DNA from: an uncultured Treponema sp.
GTDB lineage: Bacteria > Spirochaetota > Spirochaetia > Treponematales > Treponemataceae
Reading direction: 5' to 3'
Assembly: GCA_900317625.1 (NCBI GenBank)
Contig: ONHK01000002.1
Coordinates: forward strand, 124,001 to 188,000
DNA length: 64,000 nucleotides
The notes beneath the pieces are model-generated. The model did not search any database. It was not told the DNA's origin and saw only the letters and a program-made list of their open reading frames with translations. Shown piece by piece: positions 59,661 through 64,000 of this stretch (the stretch's first letter is position 1; each line of letters starts with the position of its first letter). Made by a program: the position numbers and the translations under genes.

Positions 59661-60905
59661 ATGCTTATAAAAAGTTCAAAAGTGCGCCGCAGAATAATTT
59701 ATGGATTTATGCTTCTTTCGATGTTGCTATTTTTTGTAGCTTCCGCATTGAATCATATTACAGTTGAAAAATGTAAAAAATTGAATTTACCGATTCTGTA
59801 TATTGTTACGGATAATAATAAACGGATTTCCAAAAAGGAATCTTATGTTGGTGCGCATTACGAACTGGATGAATTCTATGGAAAGTGTAAAATTCGTGGG
59901 CATGGAAATACAACTTGGGTGACTCGTGAACTTTATAAAAAGCCGTATCTTTTGAATTTGGAAAAATCTGCGCCGCTTGCCGGGCTTCAAAGAGCAAAAA
60001 AATGGATTTTAATGGCAAATACTGCGGATAAAGCTGTTCTTAGAAATTTTTATGGCGAGAATCTTGCAAAAAATGCGTGGAATAATTTTAAATGGACGCC
60101 TTCCAGTCGGTTTATAACTTTAATTGTCAACGGAAAATATAGCGGACTTTACGAGCTTTTTGAAAAAGTTGAAATGGAAAACGGTCGGCTTGCAGATTTT
60201 TGCGGTCCAGGCTCGTTTCTTGCGTGTGTAAATTCCCGGATGGACAAAGAATATAATTTTATTACAAAAAATAATATAAAATTCAGTATTCGCTCGCCGG
60301 AAGCAACGCAGGATGTTTATGTTTCTTGGCATCAGATTTTGCAGTCTTTTGAGGATAAAATTTATTCAGGCTTGGACTGGACGGATTCAGAATTGGGAAA
60401 ATATCTTGATTTGGATTCGTTTGTTGACTGGTTTATTGTAAACGATTTTTCAAAGAATCATGATGCAAGGTTTCAAGCTTCGTGTTTTGTGTATTATGAC
60501 ACTGATTCAAAAAAGTTGTATATGGGACCGGCTTGGGATTTTGATTTGGCGTTTGGAAATATTGCCTGGGACAACTGTGAAAAAACTGATGGATTTTGGG
60601 TTTGCACCGATGGATGGTACGAGCAGCTTTGGAAACTTGAAAAATTCAGAAAATCTGTGAAAAAACGTTGGAACGAGCGAAAATCCGTTTTGAATTCTGC
60701 GGATGAATGGCTTGAAGAGCAAAGTTTGTTTCTGAAGAATGCGATTGATTTGAATAACACGATTTGGCCTGCGTTTGGAAAAAGACAATGGCCGCATACG
60801 AATGGCTGGAAAGACCGAAAAAATCATAAAATGGAAATAGATTATTTTTCAAATTGGATAAAAAATCGATATTCTTGGTATGATGAGGCTATAAATCAGC
60901 TTTAA
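59661..60905 (+). CDS. CotH-like protein kinase family protein, membrane-anchored
   Basis: 414-aa protein with one N-terminal membrane anchor (residues 11-29), so the catalytic part should lie outside the inner membrane. Kinase-like features of the CotH fold are visible: the nucleotide loop IRGHGNTTW, the conserved Lys of KKPYLLNLE and the metal-binding GPAWDFDLAFGN. In Bacillus CotH phosphorylates spore coat proteins; no spores are expected in this organism, so the substrate is likely different. It is divergent from the VTC and DUF4956 genes, a set often seen together. Confidence 0.9.
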   Translation: MLIKSSKVRRRIIYGFMLLSMLLFFVASALNHITVEKCKKLNLPILYIVTDNNKRISKKESYVGAHYELDEFYGKCKIRGHGNTTWVTRELYKKPYLLNLEKSAPLAGLQRAKKWILMANTADKAVLRNFYGENLAKNAWNNFKWTPSSRFITLIVNGKYSGLYELFEKVEMENGRLADFCGPGSFLACVNSRMDKEYNFITKNNIKFSIRSPEATQDVYVSWHQILQSFEDKIYSGLDWTDSELGKYLDLDSFVDWFIVNDFSKNHDARFQASCFVYYDTDSKKLYMGPAWDFDLAFGNIAWDNCEKTDGFWVCTDGWYEQLWKLEKFRKSVKKRWNERKSVLNSADEWLEEQSLFLKNAIDLNNTIWPAFGKRQWPHTNGWKDRKNHKMEIDYFSNWIKNRYSWYDEAINQL

Positions 60906-60942
60906 GAAATCTAAAAAAAATGTTTGGGGCTTTCGCTGTTCG

Positions 60943-60972
60943 TTGACTTTGGAATGTTCTTTCCGTTAAAAT
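60943..60972 (+). promoter_or_regulatory. Promoter of ptsI, near-leaderless
   Basis: -35 TTGACT (60943-60948), 18-bp spacer, -10 TAAAAT (60967-60972). Nine bases separate it from the ATG at 60982, with no Shine-Dalgarno sequence, so the leader would be 2-3 nt at most. Confidence 0.6.
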
Positions 60973-60981
60973 TAATAGATT

Positions 60982-62700
60982 ATGGAAGTTTTTTTTGGTA
61001 TATCAGCTGCTGATGGAACAGGAATTGGTCCGGCGTTTAGAATTCCTGACACTGTAAAAAGGGCAATTCCTCAGAAAAAAATTGATTCTTCTCAGATTGA
61101 AAATGACTGGAAACGTTTTGAGCAGGCTATAAAAACTGTTACAGCTGATGTTTCTGCAAAGCTGGAGCAACTTCCAAAAAATAAAAAAACTGATATTCAG
61201 CGTGAGATTTTTGAAACTTATATTTTAATGCTTGCAGATCCTGTGTTTTTAAAGGAAGTCCGCGAATATTTTGAAACAAATTTGTATAATATCGAATTTG
61301 CGGTTAATTTTAAGGCGCAGGAATATGCTTCTAAACTTAGGAATGCTGGAAATGAATATCTTGCAGAGCGCGCGCAGGATATTACGGACATTTTTGGACA
61401 AGTTTTAAATGAATTGCTTGATATTCATCCGTTTGACATTACACAAGTTCCGGACGGTTGCGTTATTGTTACAACAACTTTAAGTCCGACGGACACAATT
61501 GTTCTTTCAAAGAAAAAAATTGCGGGACTTGCACTTACAGAAGGTGGACTTTCTAGCCACGTTGTAATTCTTGCGCGGAATTTTGGGATTCCTACAGTTG
61601 TCGGTTTGAATGAAAAAAGCATTAAAAAGAAAATTCAGAATGGTGAAATAATAATTGTTGATACAGAATCCGGTGAAATTCTTGCTGAACCTGATGAAAA
61701 AACGCTGAACGAATTTAAAATCAAGATTGAAAATGAGCGGGCGGAACAAAAATTGCTCGATGAATATCTTGAAAAACCAGCCCGTTCAAAAGATGGCGTT
61801 GAATTTAAACTTTACGCAAATATTGGTTCAACAGAAGAAGCAGAAATGGCTGTGAAATGTGGCGCGGATGGAATCGGGCTTTTCCGTACGGAATTCTTGT
61901 ATATGAGCATGGCGGATTGTGCCCATCATGTTTCGGCGCGTGCGTTTAATGAAGAAGAGCAGTTTGAAGCCTACAAAAAAGTTCTTCAGGTAATGAATGG
62001 AAAACCGGTAACAATCAGAACCCTTGATGCCGGCGGTGATAAATTTATTAATTCAGTTGATATGCCTCATTTTGAGGAAAAAAATCCGCTGATGGGAATG
62101 CGTGCGATTCGTTTAAGTTTATCATATCCGCAGATTTTTAAAACTCAGCTTAGGGCATTGTACCGAGCGAGCATTTATGGAAATTTAAGGATTATGCTTC
62201 CTCTGATTACTTCTACGGAGCAAGTTGAGCAATGTCTGGAGATTGCAAAAACTGTTCGGGAAGAATTGAAGGCTGATAATATTGAATTCAATGAAAAAGT
62301 TCCAATTGGAATAATGGTTGAAACAGCGGCGGCTGCTCTTACTAGCGACTGTCTTGCAAAAGTCAGCGATTTCTTTTCTTTGGGAACAAATGATTTGACT
62401 CAGTATACGCTTGGAGTTGACCGTGAAAATTCAAATGTAAGTGAATTGTATGATGAATTCAGTCTTGCGGTTTTGCGTCTTATAAACATGACGATTGTGA
62501 ACGCAAAAAAAGAAAATATTCCTGTTTCGGTTTGTGGAGAAATGGCTAGCCGGCATGATAGTATTCTTGTTCTTGGTGGAATGGGAATTAGAAATCTTAG
62601 CATGGGTTCAAAAATGATTTGCCGTACAAAAAAATTGCTTTCTCAATTTACAATTGCAGAGCTTCAGGCAATTTCTTCAAAAAAATTAAATAGACTTTAA
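60982..62700 (+). CDS. ptsI: Phosphoenolpyruvate-protein phosphotransferase (enzyme I)
   Basis: 572-aa general PTS enzyme I that takes phosphate from PEP and passes it to HPr. The N-terminal domain has the phospho-His motif GGLSSHVVILARNFGIPTVVG with His193. The PEP-binding TIM barrel shows TIRTLDAGGDKFINS, GMRAIRLSLSYPQIFKTQLRAL, GIMVETAAAAL, FFSLGTNDLTQYTLGVDREN and VSVCGEMASR with the catalytic Cys. Length is normal. No ptsH or sugar permease gene is adjacent. The der gene follows nine bases after the stop. Confidence 0.97.
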   Translation: MEVFFGISAADGTGIGPAFRIPDTVKRAIPQKKIDSSQIENDWKRFEQAIKTVTADVSAKLEQLPKNKKTDIQREIFETYILMLADPVFLKEVREYFETNLYNIEFAVNFKAQEYASKLRNAGNEYLAERAQDITDIFGQVLNELLDIHPFDITQVPDGCVIVTTTLSPTDTIVLSKKKIAGLALTEGGLSSHVVILARNFGIPTVVGLNEKSIKKKIQNGEIIIVDTESGEILAEPDEKTLNEFKIKIENERAEQKLLDEYLEKPARSKDGVEFKLYANIGSTEEAEMAVKCGADGIGLFRTEFLYMSMADCAHHVSARAFNEEEQFEAYKKVLQVMNGKPVTIRTLDAGGDKFINSVDMPHFEEKNPLMGMRAIRLSLSYPQIFKTQLRALYRASIYGNLRIMLPLITSTEQVEQCLEIAKTVREELKADNIEFNEKVPIGIMVETAAAALTSDCLAKVSDFFSLGTNDLTQYTLGVDRENSNVSELYDEFSLAVLRLINMTIVNAKKENIPVSVCGEMASRHDSILVLGGMGIRNLSMGSKMICRTKKLLSQFTIAELQAISSKKLNRL

Positions 62701-62709
62701 AGGTGAAAA

Positions 62710-64000
62710 ATGGCAGAAGAAAAAAATATTGACGAAGAAATTCTAGAAAATGAAGAAGACGGTCTTGAAGAACGTTTTAATGGAATTGCCCGAAAAAAAT
62801 ATGAGGGAACTCCACTTCTAGTCATTGCTGGACGCCCGAATGTTGGAAAATCTACTCTTTTTAATCGTTTTATGCAGCGTCGGCTTGCGATTGTTGATCC
62901 AACTCCTGGAGTTACTCGCGACCCTGTTGAAGGAACTGCGATAATCAACGGAAAACCGGTTCATCTTATGGATACAGGCGGTTATAAACTTACCCGCGAT
63001 GTTGGAACTATGGAAGCCGTGCTTGATGATTTGGTTGTTGAACGTTCTCTTGAAATGATAAAAAAAGCCGATTTGATATTGCTTTTGCTTGAGGCAGGTC
63101 AAATTACTGGAGAGGACGAAGAATTTATTCAGGAATTGCGTCCTTACTGGAATAAAGTTGTTGCGGCTGTAAATAAAACTGAAGGCGGAAGAAATGAAAG
63201 TGTCGCATGGAATTTTGCTCAGTTTGGATTTAAGAAAATGTTCTTTATTTCTGCGCAGCATGGCGACAATATTACAGAACTTGCGGAATATTTAACTTCA
63301 AGGCTGGATTTTTCAAAAGTAAAGGAAGTTGATTCTGAACAGCCAATCCGAATTGCAATTATGGGAAAACCGAACACTGGAAAATCGACGCTTTCAAACA
63401 GGTTGACTCATTCAAATGCTTCAATTGTTTCAAATTATGCGGGAACAACACGCGACACTGTTGAAGGTGGATTTGAGTATGGCGGAAAGAAATTTCAGGT
63501 TTTGGACACGGCAGGAATAAGAAGAAAGGCAAAAGTCCATGAAAATGTTGAATATTATTCTGTAAATCGTGCAATAAAAACATTGGATCGATGTGATGTT
63601 GTGTTTTTGATGATTGACGCAATGGAAGGGCTTGCCGAACAAGATAAAAAAATCTGTAGCCTTGCTTACGAACGTGGCCGTGGAATAATTTTTGTTTTGA
63701 ACAAATGGGATTTAAAAGAAGATCAAAGCAAAAAAGTTATAAAAGACACAAAAAAATGGATAAATATAATGTTCGGGCAGATGGAATTTGCTCCGATTCT
63801 TACGCTTTCTGCGCTGGAAGGAACTGGAATCAAAGCCTTGCTGAACGAATGTATTGAACTTTACAATCAGTTGAATCATAAAATTCCTACTACAGCATTG
63901 AATCTTGCATTGAAGGATTGGCTCTTTAAATATCCGCCGCCGGCAAGTAAAACTGCTCATTTTAAAATTCGGTATATGACGCAAAAAAGTGTGAATCCAG
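62710..64000 (+). CDS. der: Ribosome-associated GTPase Der (EngA), 3' partial
   Basis: Essential double GTPase for 50S ribosome assembly; the window ends inside its C-terminal KH-like domain (430 codons visible). An acidic N-terminal extension of about 30 residues precedes G-domain 1: GRPNVGKST (41-49), DPTPGVTRD and DTGG, then NKTE at 155-158 where NKxD is expected. G-domain 2 has GKPNTGKST, DTAGIRRK and the canonical NKWD. The KH-like region begins TTALNLALKDWLFKYPPP. ATG 62710 is preceded by AAAGGTG. It lies nine bases after ptsI and is probably co-transcribed. Confidence 0.96.
   Translation, partial: MAEEKNIDEEILENEEDGLEERFNGIARKKYEGTPLLVIAGRPNVGKSTLFNRFMQRRLAIVDPTPGVTRDPVEGTAIINGKPVHLMDTGGYKLTRDVGTMEAVLDDLVVERSLEMIKKADLILLLLEAGQITGEDEEFIQELRPYWNKVVAAVNKTEGGRNESVAWNFAQFGFKKMFFISAQHGDNITELAEYLTSRLDFSKVKEVDSEQPIRIAIMGKPNTGKSTLSNRLTHSNASIVSNYAGTTRDTVEGGFEYGGKKFQVLDTAGIRRKAKVHENVEYYSVNRAIKTLDRCDVVFLMIDAMEGLAEQDKKICSLAYERGRGIIFVLNKWDLKEDQSKKVIKDTKKWINIMFGQMEFAPILTLSALEGTGIKALLNECIELYNQLNHKIPTTALNLALKDWLFKYPPPASKTAHFKIRYMTQKSVNP

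Overview
The window looks like a chromosomal segment of an AT-rich, host-associated spirochaete, most probably a Treponema. I infer this from the gene families and their combinations: a hairpin-less RND adaptor like the Borrelia Bes pump, abundant lipoproteins, PtsI without adjacent sugar permeases, TrkA/TrkH, and a GGDEF/EAL sensor. I could not run a search, so the genus is an inference. I recognise no tRNA, rRNA, CRISPR array, insertion sequence or prophage.

Layout. 1-5.7 kb: an RND efflux operon (TolC-like porin cut by the window edge, lipoprotein adaptor, 1107-aa pump, small PII-like protein). 6.1-9.1 kb: a minus-strand proline operon proA-proB-proC. 9.1-10.9 kb: an unknown 174-aa protein and a decayed maltose-binding-like protein gene. 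10.9-25.1 kb: mostly plus-strand genes, including an orphan PTS IIC-like permease, a ModF-like double ATPase, a GH18 hydrolase, an ATC hydrolase-like protein, YchJ, RlmB, an epimerase with a zinc-finger tail, an EFR1 flavodoxin/ferredoxin, and a 1467-aa debranching enzyme/pullulanase fusion. 25.1-36.4 kb: a minus-strand series with tetR, a THUMP methyltransferase, a pyrK-pyrD fusion, a class 3 lipase, pyrF, ecfT-ecfA-bioY behind a BirA-type operator, an S1-domain protein and metF. 36.5-48.8 kb: an unknown membrane protein, hrpB, an EAL phosphodiesterase, an ECF S component, trkA-trkH, asnB and a YitT protein. 48.8-60.9 kb: an Xre regulator with a divergent large lipoprotein, ettA, a SAP-domain protein next to an ADP-ribosyltransferase-like protein, uppP, a LysR regulator divergent from SemiSWEET and maa, and a VTC/DUF4956/CotH group. 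61-64 kb: ptsI and der, which runs off the right edge.

How the parts work together. Several units are readable: glutamate to proline (ProB, ProA, ProC); two late steps of pyrimidine synthesis (PyrKD, PyrF); biotin uptake (BioY with EcfA and EcfT) under likely biotin-responsive repression; potassium uptake (TrkA/H); and alpha-glucan breakdown by one fused protein.

The most unusual signals are not genes. (1) Three copies of a roughly 75-85 bp GC-rich element fold into three hairpins around a conserved ACGAAG loop, with stem changes that preserve pairing; one copy lies in frame inside pyrKD and supplies an inter-domain linker. (2) A different structured element precedes ychJ. (3) A strong terminator lies between the only good promoter and asnB. 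(4) At least seven genes have a -10 box 5-9 nt before the start codon and no Shine-Dalgarno sequence, which implies leaderless or nearly leaderless mRNAs.
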